A stretch of DNA of 64,000 bases from Pseudosulfitobacter sp. DSM 107133 (lineage in GTDB: Bacteria; Pseudomonadota; Alphaproteobacteria; Rhodobacterales; Rhodobacteraceae): assembly GCF_022788695.1 (NCBI RefSeq), contig NZ_CP085154.1, positions 930,001-994,000 of the forward strand, written 5' to 3'. This document shows, one piece after another, positions 54,089 to 62,401 of this stretch (position 1 is the stretch's first letter; each line of letters begins with the position of its first letter). The translations under genes were made by a program, and so were the position numbers. The notes under the pieces are model-generated. The model searched no databases and was not told the origin of the DNA. It saw only the letters and a program-made list of their open reading frames with translations.

Positions 54089-54556
54089 AGCAATGCGCCC
54101 GCGTGCGCGGGGCTGTTGGGCGGGCGTCGCGGGTATGACCGAAAGGTGGGTTATTGTGCAGTCCTTTGCGCAGAAAACAGCGGCGAGTCAGGGCACCGTG
54201 TCTGCGAGCACTAGAACATTGCAGAGGGCCGTTGCCCATGCTGAGGCCGATTTTTTGCCTCTTACTGCTGAATATTACATCACATGTCCGGTATTGAGCT
54301 TAATATTTAGGCAGAATCCAGTGGGGCGCCCTGCTGCGCCCGCATCTGCATTTGCCATTCACAATGACTTGAACTGACGCTGTGACCACCTGATTGGGCG
54401 AAACAAGTGCCAACGGGGGGGTGTGTGGCGACCTTGCGAATTGGATCTCGAGGGGCCGCCACACGAAATTGCAACACATAGTTGCGGGACCAGCTTAGGC
54501 GACTGTGTGTGCGGTGCAAGCCGTAGTTGTCAGGCGGGCCCGCTTTGGAGATTTAT
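54089..54556. other. Divergent ureD/urtA control region
   Basis: This 468-bp region has no convincing gene. It contains a sigma54-like element pointing to ureD (54398-54412), a GC inverted repeat near 54330, and the urtA ribosome site GGAG shortly before 54557. Confidence 0.6.
54398..54412 (-). promoter_or_regulatory. Possible sigma54 promoter for the urease operon
   Basis: On the minus strand the sequence reads TGGCACTTGTTTCGC. It has GG and GC spaced by exactly 10 bp, matching TGGCAC-N5-TTGC with one mismatch. It lies about 310 bp before the ureD GTG. Nitrogen-controlled urease operons often use sigma54 and NtrC; I found no clear NtrC site. Confidence 0.4.
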
Positions 54557-55840
54557 ATGACTTTTCTGAAATCCGCGCTTACGGGCACACTTGTGGCCGC
54601 GTCGCTTGGCTCGGCGGCACTGGCGGCTGATGATACCATCAAGGTCGGCGTGCTGCATTCGCTGTCCGGCACGATGGCAATCTCGGAAACCACGCTGAAA
54701 GACACCATGCTGATGCTGATTGAACAGCAAAATGCCAAGGGCGGTCTGCTGGGCAAGCAACTTGAAGCGGTGGTGGTCGATCCGGCATCCGACTGGCCGC
54801 TGTTCGCGGAAAAAGCACGCGAGCTGCTGACCGTACACAATGTTGATGTGATCTATGGCAACTGGACGTCCGTAAGCCGCAAGTCGGTGCTGCCGGTGAT
54901 CGAAGAGCTGAACGGTCTGCTGTTCTATCCGGTGCAATATGAAGGCGAAGAATCTTCCAGGAACGTGTTCTACACTGGCGCGGCACCGAACCAACAGGCG
55001 ATCCCTGCCACAGATTACTTTCTGGACGAACTGGGCATCGAGAAATTCGCGCTGCTGGGCACCGACTATGTCTATCCGCGCACAACCAACAACATCCTTG
55101 AAAGCTATCTCAAGGGCAAAGGCATTGCCGACGCGGATATTTTTGTGAACTACACGCCCTTCGGTCACTCGGACTGGTCCAAGATCGTGGCCGATGTTGT
55201 GGCATTGGGCGCGGACGGCAAGAAGGTTGGCGTGATCTCGACCATCAACGGCGACGCGAACATCGGTTTCTACAAGGAACTGGCGGCGGCGGGTATCTCG
55301 GCGGATGACATTCCGGTCGTGGCCTTCTCGGTCGGTGAGGAAGAGCTGTCGGGTCTGGATACCTCGAACCTTGTCGGTCACCTGGCCGCGTGGAACTATT
55401 TCATGTCCGCCGATACGCCGGAAAACGCAGAATTCATCAAGACTTGGCACGCCTTTATCGGTGACGACAAACGTGTGACCAACGACCCGATGGAGGCCCA
55501 CTATATCGGCTTCAACATGTGGGTTGCAGCGGTCGAGGCGGCAGGCACCACCGATGTGGATGCTGTGCGCGCCGAAATGTACGGGCAGGAATTCCCCAAC
55601 CTGACCGGCGGCACCGCCGTGATGGGCGTGAACCACCACCTGTCCAAACCCGTGCTGATCGGTGAAATTCAGGCCGATGGCCAGTTTGACATCATCTCGG
55701 AAACCGATCCGGTGCCGGGTGACGCATGGACCGACTTCCTGCCCGAATCCGCCGTGCTGGAATCGGATTGGAAGGATCTGGGTTGCGGTATGTACAACAC
55801 CGAAACCAAGACCTGCGTGCAGACCCTGTCGAACTACTGA
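54557..55840 (+). CDS. urtA: Urea ABC transporter substrate-binding protein UrtA
   Basis: A 427-residue periplasmic protein. Residues 1-24 are a signal peptide ending in GSAALA; the mature protein begins ADDTIKVGVLHSLSGTMAISE, the strongly conserved UrtA start. GLLFYPVQYEGEESSRNVFYTGAAPNQQAIPA and YGNWTSVSRKSVLPV line the ligand pocket. It captures urea with high affinity for the UrtBCDE complex. Start at 54557 after GGAG. A 9-bp hairpin follows the stop, as is common after binding-protein genes. Confidence 0.96.
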   Translation: MTFLKSALTGTLVAASLGSAALAADDTIKVGVLHSLSGTMAISETTLKDTMLMLIEQQNAKGGLLGKQLEAVVVDPASDWPLFAEKARELLTVHNVDVIYGNWTSVSRKSVLPVIEELNGLLFYPVQYEGEESSRNVFYTGAAPNQQAIPATDYFLDELGIEKFALLGTDYVYPRTTNNILESYLKGKGIADADIFVNYTPFGHSDWSKIVADVVALGADGKKVGVISTINGDANIGFYKELAAAGISADDIPVVAFSVGEEELSGLDTSNLVGHLAAWNYFMSADTPENAEFIKTWHAFIGDDKRVTNDPMEAHYIGFNMWVAAVEAAGTTDVDAVRAEMYGQEFPNLTGGTAVMGVNHHLSKPVLIGEIQADGQFDIISETDPVPGDAWTDFLPESAVLESDWKDLGCGMYNTETKTCVQTLSNY

Positions 55841-55850
55841 ACCACACTTG

Positions 55851-55874
55851 AGAGGGCGCGCCTTTGCGCCCTCT
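55851..55874 (+). terminator. Intercistronic hairpin urtA-urtB
   Basis: AGAGGGCGC (55851-55859) pairs with GCGCCCTCT (55866-55874), 6-nt loop. Without a T-run it more likely protects the urtA message or lowers read-through than ends transcription fully. Confidence 0.6.
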
Positions 55875-55899
55875 TGGCCCCATTGCGGACTTCATTCAC

Positions 55900-57858
55900 A
55901 TGACCAGACTTATTGCCGCCGCGCTGGCCCTGTTGCTGACCTGTGTCAGCACCTATGCGCAGGACACGCCCGGACCGATCCAGCAGGTGCTGCAAGCGCA
56001 CCGCGACACGATCCTCAAAAGCTCGCGCACGACCATTGGTCCGGCGATTGACGCAGTGGCCGACAGCGGTCTGCCGCAGGCGCAGGCGGTGCTCGAGGCA
56101 TGGTCGGACAAGGATATGTGGCTGCGCGAGGCCGACGGTCTGTTTTTTCGCGCCGAGAAAGCCGAGGGCGGCTATGCGCTGACCGATTTCGACAGCGGCG
56201 AAGTGGTTGGCGTGGTCGACAAGGACGCGCTGGACCAGATCAAGCCCAACAGCGGCATCCGCGCCCTGATCGGCACGGCGCTGGTGCAGTTCCAACTGAA
56301 AGACCCCGATCCCAAGCGCCGTCAGGACGCGCTGACCTCGATTTCCCGCGATCCTGACCAAGCGCTGCTGAAACCGCTGCGCAATTCCATCGAGATGGAG
56401 ACCGACGCGACCCTGAAGGCGCAAAAGCTGCGGCTGGAGCGCCTGTTGACCATTGGTTATGACGCCGACCCCGACGCGCGGGTACAGGCGATGGCCGATA
56501 TGTCGGGCGATCTGGGCGTCGACGTGCGTGCCACGCTGAACCCGCTGGTCGCCACCCGCCGCGATGTGGTGCAGGGCGATGTGCCCGAGGGCACCAATGT
56601 GGCGGCAATCCTGACACCCGGCTCGGACGCGCTGAGCAAGGTTGCGGCCTATGACATGCTGGTCGCCGCCGATCTGGCCCCGCCGCGTGTGACAGATGCG
56701 GCCATCCGCGCCGCGCTCGAGGCCAACATCGAGGACGGGCGTGTGGGCGGCGTGGCCGTGCAGCAACTGGACAGCGAGGCGGCGCGCCGCGCGGCCTATA
56801 TCACGCTGGCCGAGGCAGGCACCGTGCCGCCCTTCATTTCCGAGGACGAGGTTCAGGAGACGCTGGACGGCTTTACCTTCTACGACGCCTATTTCGATCC
56901 CTCTTCGCAGGTGACCGACGCGGCCAATGATGCGTTGAACGCGATCAAGCTGAAGGTGGGGATGAACCAGGCCGCCGACCTGACGCTGGACGCGCTGTCG
57001 CTGGCGTCGATCTATTTTCTGGCGGCTATCGGCCTTGCCATCACCTTTGGCGTGATGGGTGTGATCAACATGGCGCATGGCGAGTTCATCATGATGGGCG
57101 CCTATACCGGCTATGTGGTCCAGCAGATCATTCCCAACCACACGGTGTCGATCATCGTGGCGATCCCGCTGGCCTTTGCCGTGACATTCGCCGCCGGCGT
57201 GGCGATGGAGCGGCTGGTGATCCGCTGGCTGTACAACCGGCCGCTTGAGACGTTGCTGGCAACGTTCGGCATCTCGATTGCGCTGCAACAGCTGGCCAAG
57301 AACATCTTCGGCACCCAAGCCCGCCCGCTGACCTCGCCCGCGTGGCTGGACGGGGCGCTGACGCTGAACGACGTGGTGTCGATCAGCTATATCCGCATCG
57401 CGATCTTCTTTCTGGCGCTGTTCTTCCTCGCGGTGTTCCTGTTCATCATGAAGCGCACGCGGCTGGGGCTGGAAACCCGCGCGGTGACCCAGAACCCGCG
57501 CATGGCGGCGTCGATGGGGATCAATCCGGGGCGGGTGAACATGCTGACCTTTGGCCTTGGGTCCGGCATCGCGGGTGTTGCCGGCGTGGCGATTGGCCTG
57601 TTCGCCAAGGTGACCTCGGAACTTGGATCAGACTACATCGTGCAAAGCTTCATGACCGTGGTTGTCGGCGGCGTCGGCAACATCTGGGGCACGCTGGCGG
57701 GGGCTGCGATGATCGGGTTCCTGCAGAAGGGCATCGAATGGGGCAACCCCAGCAACACGCTGGCGGCACAGACTTACATGATCGTTTTTATCATCATTTT
57801 CATCCAGTTCCGGCCAAGGGGCATCATCGCCCTCAAAGGCCGCGCGGCGGGGGATTGA
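55900..57858 (+). CDS. urtB: Urea ABC transporter permease UrtB, with long N-terminal extracellular domain
   Basis: A 652-residue permease. Residues 1-24 are a signal sequence (MTRLIAAALALLLTCVSTYA), followed by about 310 soluble residues made of helical, HEAT-like segments (ALIGTALVQFQLKDPDPKRRQDAL and later repeats). The C-terminal 300 residues are a LivH-type permease with FGVMGVINMAHGEFIMMGAYTGY and the coupling loop VTQNPRMAASMGIN. The extended form is standard for UrtB in many proteobacteria; the role of the N-terminal domain is not established. The urtC start is 4 bp after its stop. Confidence 0.94.
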   Translation: MTRLIAAALALLLTCVSTYAQDTPGPIQQVLQAHRDTILKSSRTTIGPAIDAVADSGLPQAQAVLEAWSDKDMWLREADGLFFRAEKAEGGYALTDFDSGEVVGVVDKDALDQIKPNSGIRALIGTALVQFQLKDPDPKRRQDALTSISRDPDQALLKPLRNSIEMETDATLKAQKLRLERLLTIGYDADPDARVQAMADMSGDLGVDVRATLNPLVATRRDVVQGDVPEGTNVAAILTPGSDALSKVAAYDMLVAADLAPPRVTDAAIRAALEANIEDGRVGGVAVQQLDSEAARRAAYITLAEAGTVPPFISEDEVQETLDGFTFYDAYFDPSSQVTDAANDALNAIKLKVGMNQAADLTLDALSLASIYFLAAIGLAITFGVMGVINMAHGEFIMMGAYTGYVVQQIIPNHTVSIIVAIPLAFAVTFAAGVAMERLVIRWLYNRPLETLLATFGISIALQQLAKNIFGTQARPLTSPAWLDGALTLNDVVSISYIRIAIFFLALFFLAVFLFIMKRTRLGLETRAVTQNPRMAASMGINPGRVNMLTFGLGSGIAGVAGVAIGLFAKVTSELGSDYIVQSFMTVVVGGVGNIWGTLAGAAMIGFLQKGIEWGNPSNTLAAQTYMIVFIIIFIQFRPRGIIALKGRAAGD

Positions 57859-57862
57859 GGCC

Positions 57863-59092
57863 ATGAACCGTTCATTCGTTGCACGAAACCCGTCGGTCCT
57901 GATCTTCCTTGCCTTGCTGGCGCTGTTCACGCTGGGGGTCACCATCCTGTCCGAAGGCTTTGGCGTGGGCATGGTGTCCACCAGCTTCGTCAAGACCTTG
58001 GGCAAGACGCTGTGCCTGTGTCTGGTGGCCGTCGCGATGGACCTGATCTGGGGCTATGCCGGTATCCTCAGCCTGGGACATTTCGCGTTTTTCGGGCTGG
58101 GTGGCTACATGATCGGCATGTGGCTGATGTATGAACGCACCCGTCTGATCGTGGTCGATGCGCTGGCCCAAGGCCAGATACCACCGACGCCCCAAGAGAT
58201 CGTGGACGGCATCGGCAACCAGATTTTCGGCGTGGTCGGCAGCAGTGATTTCCCTGTCATCTGGTCCTTTGCCGACAGTCTGACGCTGCAACTGGCCATG
58301 GTCGTGCTGGTGCCGGGCCTGCTGGCGCTGGTCTTTGGCTGGCTGGCCTTCCGCAGCCGTGTGACGGGCGTGTACCTGTCGATCCTGACACAGGCGATGA
58401 CCTTGGCGCTGGCGCTGTACCTGTTCCAGAACGACAGCGGCCTGCGCGGCAACAACGGCCTGTCGGGCCTGCAAAACCTGCCGGGCGTGAGCGTATCGCA
58501 GGACGTGGTGTCGATGTGGTTCTTCTGGGGCTCGGCGCTGGCGCTGGGGTTGGGCTATCTGCTGGCGGCATGGGTGGTGTCGGGCAAGTTCGGCTCGGTC
58601 ATCCGCGGCATCCGCGACAACGAGGCGCGCGTGCGGTTCCTGGGCTATTCGGTCGAGGCGTACAAGCTGGCGATGTTCACGCTGACCGCCTGTATCGCCG
58701 CCATTGCCGGGGCGCTGTATTACCCGCAGGCGGGCATCATCAACCCGGCTGAAATCGCTCCCATCGCGTCGATCTATCTGGCGGTCTGGGTGGCCATCGG
58801 CGGGCGCGGGCGGCTGTATGGTGCCGTGATTGGTGCGGCGGTGGTCAGCCTGCTGTCCACATGGTTCACCGGCGGGCAGGCACCGGACGTGCCGCTGGGC
58901 TTTTACACGATCAAATGGGTCGACTGGTGGCTGGTGCTGCTGGGGCTGTCCTTTGTCGGCGTCACCCTGTTCGCCCCCCAAGGCATCGGCGGGCTGTTCG
59001 ACCTGATCAGCGACCGGCTGCGCCCGGATCGCCACGGGGCCGACCTTGGTCCCGATCAGGGATCGCTGCGCGAGAAGGAGGCCCAGCAATGA
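57863..59092 (+). CDS. urtC: Urea ABC transporter permease UrtC
   Basis: A 409-residue LivM-type permease with about ten helices. WGYAGILSLGHFAFFGLGGYMIGMWLMYERT is the conserved Urt signature, and GSVIRGIRDNEARVRFLGYSVEAYKLAMF is the ATPase-coupling loop. It forms the membrane channel with UrtB. The last residues are polar and overlap the urtD start (ATGA). Confidence 0.95.
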   Translation: MNRSFVARNPSVLIFLALLALFTLGVTILSEGFGVGMVSTSFVKTLGKTLCLCLVAVAMDLIWGYAGILSLGHFAFFGLGGYMIGMWLMYERTRLIVVDALAQGQIPPTPQEIVDGIGNQIFGVVGSSDFPVIWSFADSLTLQLAMVVLVPGLLALVFGWLAFRSRVTGVYLSILTQAMTLALALYLFQNDSGLRGNNGLSGLQNLPGVSVSQDVVSMWFFWGSALALGLGYLLAAWVVSGKFGSVIRGIRDNEARVRFLGYSVEAYKLAMFTLTACIAAIAGALYYPQAGIINPAEIAPIASIYLAVWVAIGGRGRLYGAVIGAAVVSLLSTWFTGGQAPDVPLGFYTIKWVDWWLVLLGLSFVGVTLFAPQGIGGLFDLISDRLRPDRHGADLGPDQGSLREKEAQQ

Positions 59093-59829
59093 GCACGCTT
59101 TTGGAAGTCTCCGGCGTTTCGGTCAGCTTTGACGGCTTTCGCGCCATCAACAACCTGTCCTTCCGCATCGCGGATGCCGAAATGCGCGCGGTGATCGGGC
59201 CGAACGGCGCGGGCAAGACCACGTTCATGGACATCGTCACCGGCAAGACCAAGCCCGACGAAGGCCGCGTTCTGTGGGGTGAAAAATCGGTGTCCTTGCT
59301 GAAAATGTCCGAAGCGAAGATCGCGCAGGCGGGCGTGGGGCGCAAGTTTCAAAAGCCCACGGTGTTCGAGGATCAAAGCGTGCAGGAGAACCTGCTGATG
59401 GCGCTGAAAAAGCCGCGCGGCTGGTTGCCGGTGTTGTCCTATCGGCCCTCGGACGAAGATCTGGCCAAAGTCGCCACGCTGGCAGGCGACATCGGCTTGG
59501 GCGACGCGCTGCTGCGCAAGTCGGGCGAGTTGAGCCACGGGCAAAAGCAATGGCTGGAGATCGGTATTCTGCTGGCACAGGAGCCGCGCCTGCTGCTGGT
59601 GGACGAACCGGCCGCCGGTATGACGCCGGAAGAACGCGAGAAAACCACCGACATTCTGGTCGAGGCCGCCAAGACCCGCGCCGTGGTCGTTGTGGAACAC
59701 GATATGGAGTTCGTGCGCCGCCTGAACTGCAAGGTCACCGTGCTGCACGAAGGGTCGGTTCTGGCCGAAGGATCGCTGGACCATGTCACATCAAATCAGG
59801 ACGTCATCGACGTCTATCTGGGGCGCTGA
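59089..59829 (+). CDS. urtD: Urea ABC transporter ATP-binding protein UrtD
   Basis: A 246-residue LivG-like ATPase. Walker A is GPNGAGKTT, the signature is LSHGQKQWLEIG, Walker B is RLLLVDEPAAGM, and the switch histidine is in VVEHDMEF. SVQENLLMALKKPRG is typical of UrtD. It pairs with UrtE. The start overlaps urtC by 4 bp and the stop is 2 bp from urtE. Confidence 0.95.
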   Translation: MSTLLEVSGVSVSFDGFRAINNLSFRIADAEMRAVIGPNGAGKTTFMDIVTGKTKPDEGRVLWGEKSVSLLKMSEAKIAQAGVGRKFQKPTVFEDQSVQENLLMALKKPRGWLPVLSYRPSDEDLAKVATLAGDIGLGDALLRKSGELSHGQKQWLEIGILLAQEPRLLLVDEPAAGMTPEEREKTTDILVEAAKTRAVVVVEHDMEFVRRLNCKVTVLHEGSVLAEGSLDHVTSNQDVIDVYLGR

Positions 59830-59831
59830 AT

Positions 59832-60527
59832 ATGCTGAGTTTGAATGACCTGACGCTGCACTATGGCCACAGCCAGATCCTGAACGGGATTTCGATGCAG
59901 GCGGCACAGGGCGAAGTCACCTGCGTGATGGGCACCAATGGCGTGGGCAAAACCAGCCTGATCAAGGCGATATCCGGCACCCACCCGCGCACGGCGGGCA
60001 CGTTGTCGCTGGACGGGCAGGACCTGCCGGTGCTGCCTGCACACAAGCTGGCGCATCTGGGCGTGGCTTACGTGCCGCAGGGGCGCGAGATTTTCCCGCT
60101 GATGACGGTGAAAGAGAACCTTGAAACCGGCTTTGTCTGCCTGCCGCCGGAGGAACATTTCATCCCGGATCATATTTACGATCTGTTTCCCGTGCTCAAG
60201 GACATGACATCGCGGCGCGGCGGCGATCTGTCGGGCGGGCAGCAACAGCAACTGGCTATTGCGCGGGCGCTGATCACCAAGCCCAAGCTTTTGCTGCTGG
60301 ACGAACCCACCGAGGGCATCCAGCCCAACATCATCCAGCAGATCGGCAACGTGATCCGCCTGTTGCGCGATCAGGGTGACATGGCGATCGTGCTGGTCGA
60401 GCAGTATTTCGAATTCGCCTATGATCTGGCCGACCGTTTTGTCGTGCTGCGACGCGGGGCGGTGGTGCTGGAAGGGGCCAAGGCCGACGTGCCCAAGGCC
60501 GAGGTGCTGCGCGGCGTTTCCGTCTGA
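59832..60527 (+). CDS. urtE: Urea ABC transporter ATP-binding protein UrtE
   Basis: A 231-residue LivF-like ATPase. Walker A is GTNGVGKTSL, the signature LSGGQQQQLAIARAL, Walker B LLLLDEPTEGIQP, and YGHSQILNGISMQ at the N-terminus is characteristic of UrtE. It completes the five-gene urea uptake operon transcribed away from the urease genes. Confidence 0.95.
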   Translation: MLSLNDLTLHYGHSQILNGISMQAAQGEVTCVMGTNGVGKTSLIKAISGTHPRTAGTLSLDGQDLPVLPAHKLAHLGVAYVPQGREIFPLMTVKENLETGFVCLPPEEHFIPDHIYDLFPVLKDMTSRRGGDLSGGQQQQLAIARALITKPKLLLLDEPTEGIQPNIIQQIGNVIRLLRDQGDMAIVLVEQYFEFAYDLADRFVVLRRGAVVLEGAKADVPKAEVLRGVSV

Positions 60528-60620
60528 GCATCTGCGCGGGGTGGTCTGTGCGGTGGCGCACTTGTAATACTTGACGAAAATAGGCAGGTATAGCCGCGAC
60601 GCACTCGCAAGGACCTTGCC

Positions 60621-61376
60621 ATGACAGATCAAATCGCTGACGCCCCGCAAATCATCCGCATGCGCCATGAATTGCGCCGCCGCAATCTGAGGGTTGCCGC
60701 GTCAGAACGGCTGAGCCCGCATATGATCCGCCTGACCCTGCAAGGCGCGGACATGCATGATTTCAACAGCGGTGCGCCGGACGATCACATGAAGCTGATC
60801 CTGAACGCAGAGAGCGACAGCCCGCAAATGCGCGACTATACGCCCCGTCGGTTCAGCACGTCGGAACTGGTGGTGGATGTGGTGGATCACCCCGGCGGAC
60901 CTGCCGCCGACTGGGCGCGTGCCGCTGCCGTGGGCGATGCCATCACCATTGGCGGCCCGCGTGGCAGCCAGCGGATCGAGGGCGCTATCGACCAGTGGCT
61001 GTTGATCGGTGACGAAACCGCACTGCCCGCCATTGGCCGCTGGATCGAAGAGATGCCCGCCGCGACGCGCGTGACCAGCATCGTCGGTGTGCCTGATGCG
61101 GCGGACGAACAGTCGCTGGACACCGCCGCCGATTGGACGGCGCACTGGCTGCACCGCCCGCTGGATCAGGCCACCGATCCCGCGCCCTATCTCGCGGCAC
61201 TCGGCGGCATGACCCTGCCACCGCGCACCTTTGTCTGGATTGCAGCCGAAGCCATGGTGGCACGTGCCATCCGCACACATCTGCTGGACAAGGGGCACGA
61301 CAAACAGTGGATCAAAGCCTCGGGCTATTGGGTGGCGGGGCAGGCCGATGCGTCGGACAAGGGCATCGAGGACTGA
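60621..61376 (+). CDS. Siderophore-interacting protein (FAD-binding ferric reductase, ViuB-like)
   Basis: A 251-residue SIP-family flavoprotein. The FAD-binding domain has SPHMIRLTLQGADM and the FAD motif RDYTPRRFS; the C-terminal domain has LIGDETALPAIGRWIEEM and FVWIAAEAMVARAIRTHL. Such reductases release iron from ferric siderophores in the cytoplasm. No siderophore uptake genes are adjacent. It has its own promoter region of about 90 bp after urtE. Confidence 0.87.
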   Translation: MTDQIADAPQIIRMRHELRRRNLRVAASERLSPHMIRLTLQGADMHDFNSGAPDDHMKLILNAESDSPQMRDYTPRRFSTSELVVDVVDHPGGPAADWARAAAVGDAITIGGPRGSQRIEGAIDQWLLIGDETALPAIGRWIEEMPAATRVTSIVGVPDAADEQSLDTAADWTAHWLHRPLDQATDPAPYLAALGGMTLPPRTFVWIAAEAMVARAIRTHLLDKGHDKQWIKASGYWVAGQADASDKGIED

Positions 61377-61466
61377 AGTCAGATAGATTGAAAGGGGTGA
61401 ACGTCAGGTGAATAGGGCCTTTGCATCTTTGCCCGGCCCAAGATAGGGAACCGGACGTTCGTGAAG

Positions 61467-61483
61467 ACCGCAGCGAGCGGCAG
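61467..61483 (+). repeat. Flanking repeat, left copy (ACCGCAGCGAGCGGCAG)
   Basis: A 17-bp motif, 85 bp before the membrane-protein gene; it recurs in the same orientation with one mismatch at 62028-62044 just after that gene. Confidence 0.55.
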
Positions 61484-61567
61484 GTTTGAGCCCAAAGTCT
61501 CCTATGCTGCGCGTGCCATTAACGTCGGCTTCTTCAACAGTAGGATTTAGCTTAGGATGCCATTCAA

Positions 61568-62017
61568 ATGATACGGCAACTAGCAACTTTTTTTGCTGCC
61601 TTCGTTGGCGCTTTCACAGTGTGGATAGGTCTCGCGTTGGTGAAAGCAATCAACCCCTTCTTGCCGTGGGAATACCCGGTTTTGGCATTGTTCATGGGTA
61701 TTGGCTTTCCCGGCGGCGCTCCAATCGAAATGCATTACTTAAACCATGTCGCCGAAACATGGGTTCCGTTCTTGGTAGCGTTTTTCATAGCTAAATGGCT
61801 GACAAGAAAACGAGCGCGGTTTTCGGGGGCGTTGTTGTTGTATGGAATATTTTTGGTTTGGTCGTTGGGAATGGTTTGGTTGGATCAACAAGGCGTGCCG
61901 CCAAATACCATTTTCGGGTTAGGTCTAGCGGGCACTTTCTTTGGCGGATCGCTTCTATATCTTCGGTTCGTAGATCCAAAACTACCTAACGAAGTAGATT
62001 CAACACCCGAAAGCTGA
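61568..62017 (+). CDS. Hypothetical membrane protein, AT-richer than its surroundings
   Basis: A 149-residue protein with four hydrophobic segments (LATFFAAFVGAFTVWIGLALV; PVLALFMGIGFPGG; GALLLYGIFLVWSLGMVWL; IFGLGLAGTFFGGSLLYL) and a short polar tail. I recognise no family. Its codons use A and T far more than neighbouring genes, and the same 17-bp repeat flanks it, which suggests acquisition or a locus with different history. The start ATG at 61568 has AGGAT 9 bp upstream. Confidence 0.65.
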   Translation: MIRQLATFFAAFVGAFTVWIGLALVKAINPFLPWEYPVLALFMGIGFPGGAPIEMHYLNHVAETWVPFLVAFFIAKWLTRKRARFSGALLLYGIFLVWSLGMVWLDQQGVPPNTIFGLGLAGTFFGGSLLYLRFVDPKLPNEVDSTPES

Positions 62018-62027
62018 CCTTCGCACA

Positions 62028-62044
62028 ACCGCAGCGAACGGCAG
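62028..62044 (+). repeat. Flanking repeat, right copy (ACCGCAGCGAACGGCAG)
   Basis: Same orientation as the left copy with a single G/A difference. It begins 11 bp after the membrane-protein stop codon. Confidence 0.55.
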
Positions 62045-62060
62045 CAAAGTCCCGCACAGC

Positions 62061-62090
62061 GGACCTTCGGACACATGGTATCGAAGGTCC
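62061..62090. terminator. Hairpin after the membrane-protein gene
   Basis: GGACCTTCG (62061-62069) and CGAAGGTCC (62082-62090) form a perfect 9-bp stem with a 12-nt loop. It may end transcription or belong to the repeat element next to it. Confidence 0.5.
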
Positions 62091-62218
62091 GGTTCTTGGC
62101 AGAAATGCCTGACCCGACCCACTGAGAGGATTCCGCAAAATCAGCCGGATTTTGTGCACCCACCCCGCGCAGGCGTTCTTGACCTCTGCTGGCCCATGTC
62201 ATAACTAACCGGTGCTAC

Positions 62219-62292
62219 GCGGGCGTTGTGTAGTGGTAAGACCTTAGCCTTCCAAGCTAATGACGCGGGTTCGATTCCCGCCGCCCGCTCCA
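62219..62292 (+). tRNA. tRNA-Gly (anticodon UCC)
   Basis: A complete 74-nt cloverleaf. Acceptor arms are GCGGGCG and CGCCCGC, the D arm contains AGTGGTAAG, the anticodon stem is TTAGC/GCTAA with loop CTTCCAA (anticodon TCC), and the T arm is CGGGTTCGATTCCCG. The 3-prime CCA is encoded. Such genes read GGA codons. Confidence 0.96.
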
Positions 62293-62401
62293 ATCTTTCC
62301 CCATTCAGACCGATCTGATCCCCGAATGTGGGGCCTTTGTCGCATTGACCCCGTGGCGTGCAGCCGCCACAAGTCGGCGCGAAGTGAATTCAGGAGCCGT
62401 C

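Noticed and set aside
54093..54377. A 94-codon plus-strand open frame in the ureD/urtA gap
   Set aside because: It covers the UreD-like coding extension and control region and shows no protein-like pattern or ribosome site.
54425..54440. TGGC-GACC-TTGC on the plus strand as a sigma54 promoter for urtA
   Set aside because: The spacing between GG and GC is 7 bp instead of the required 10.
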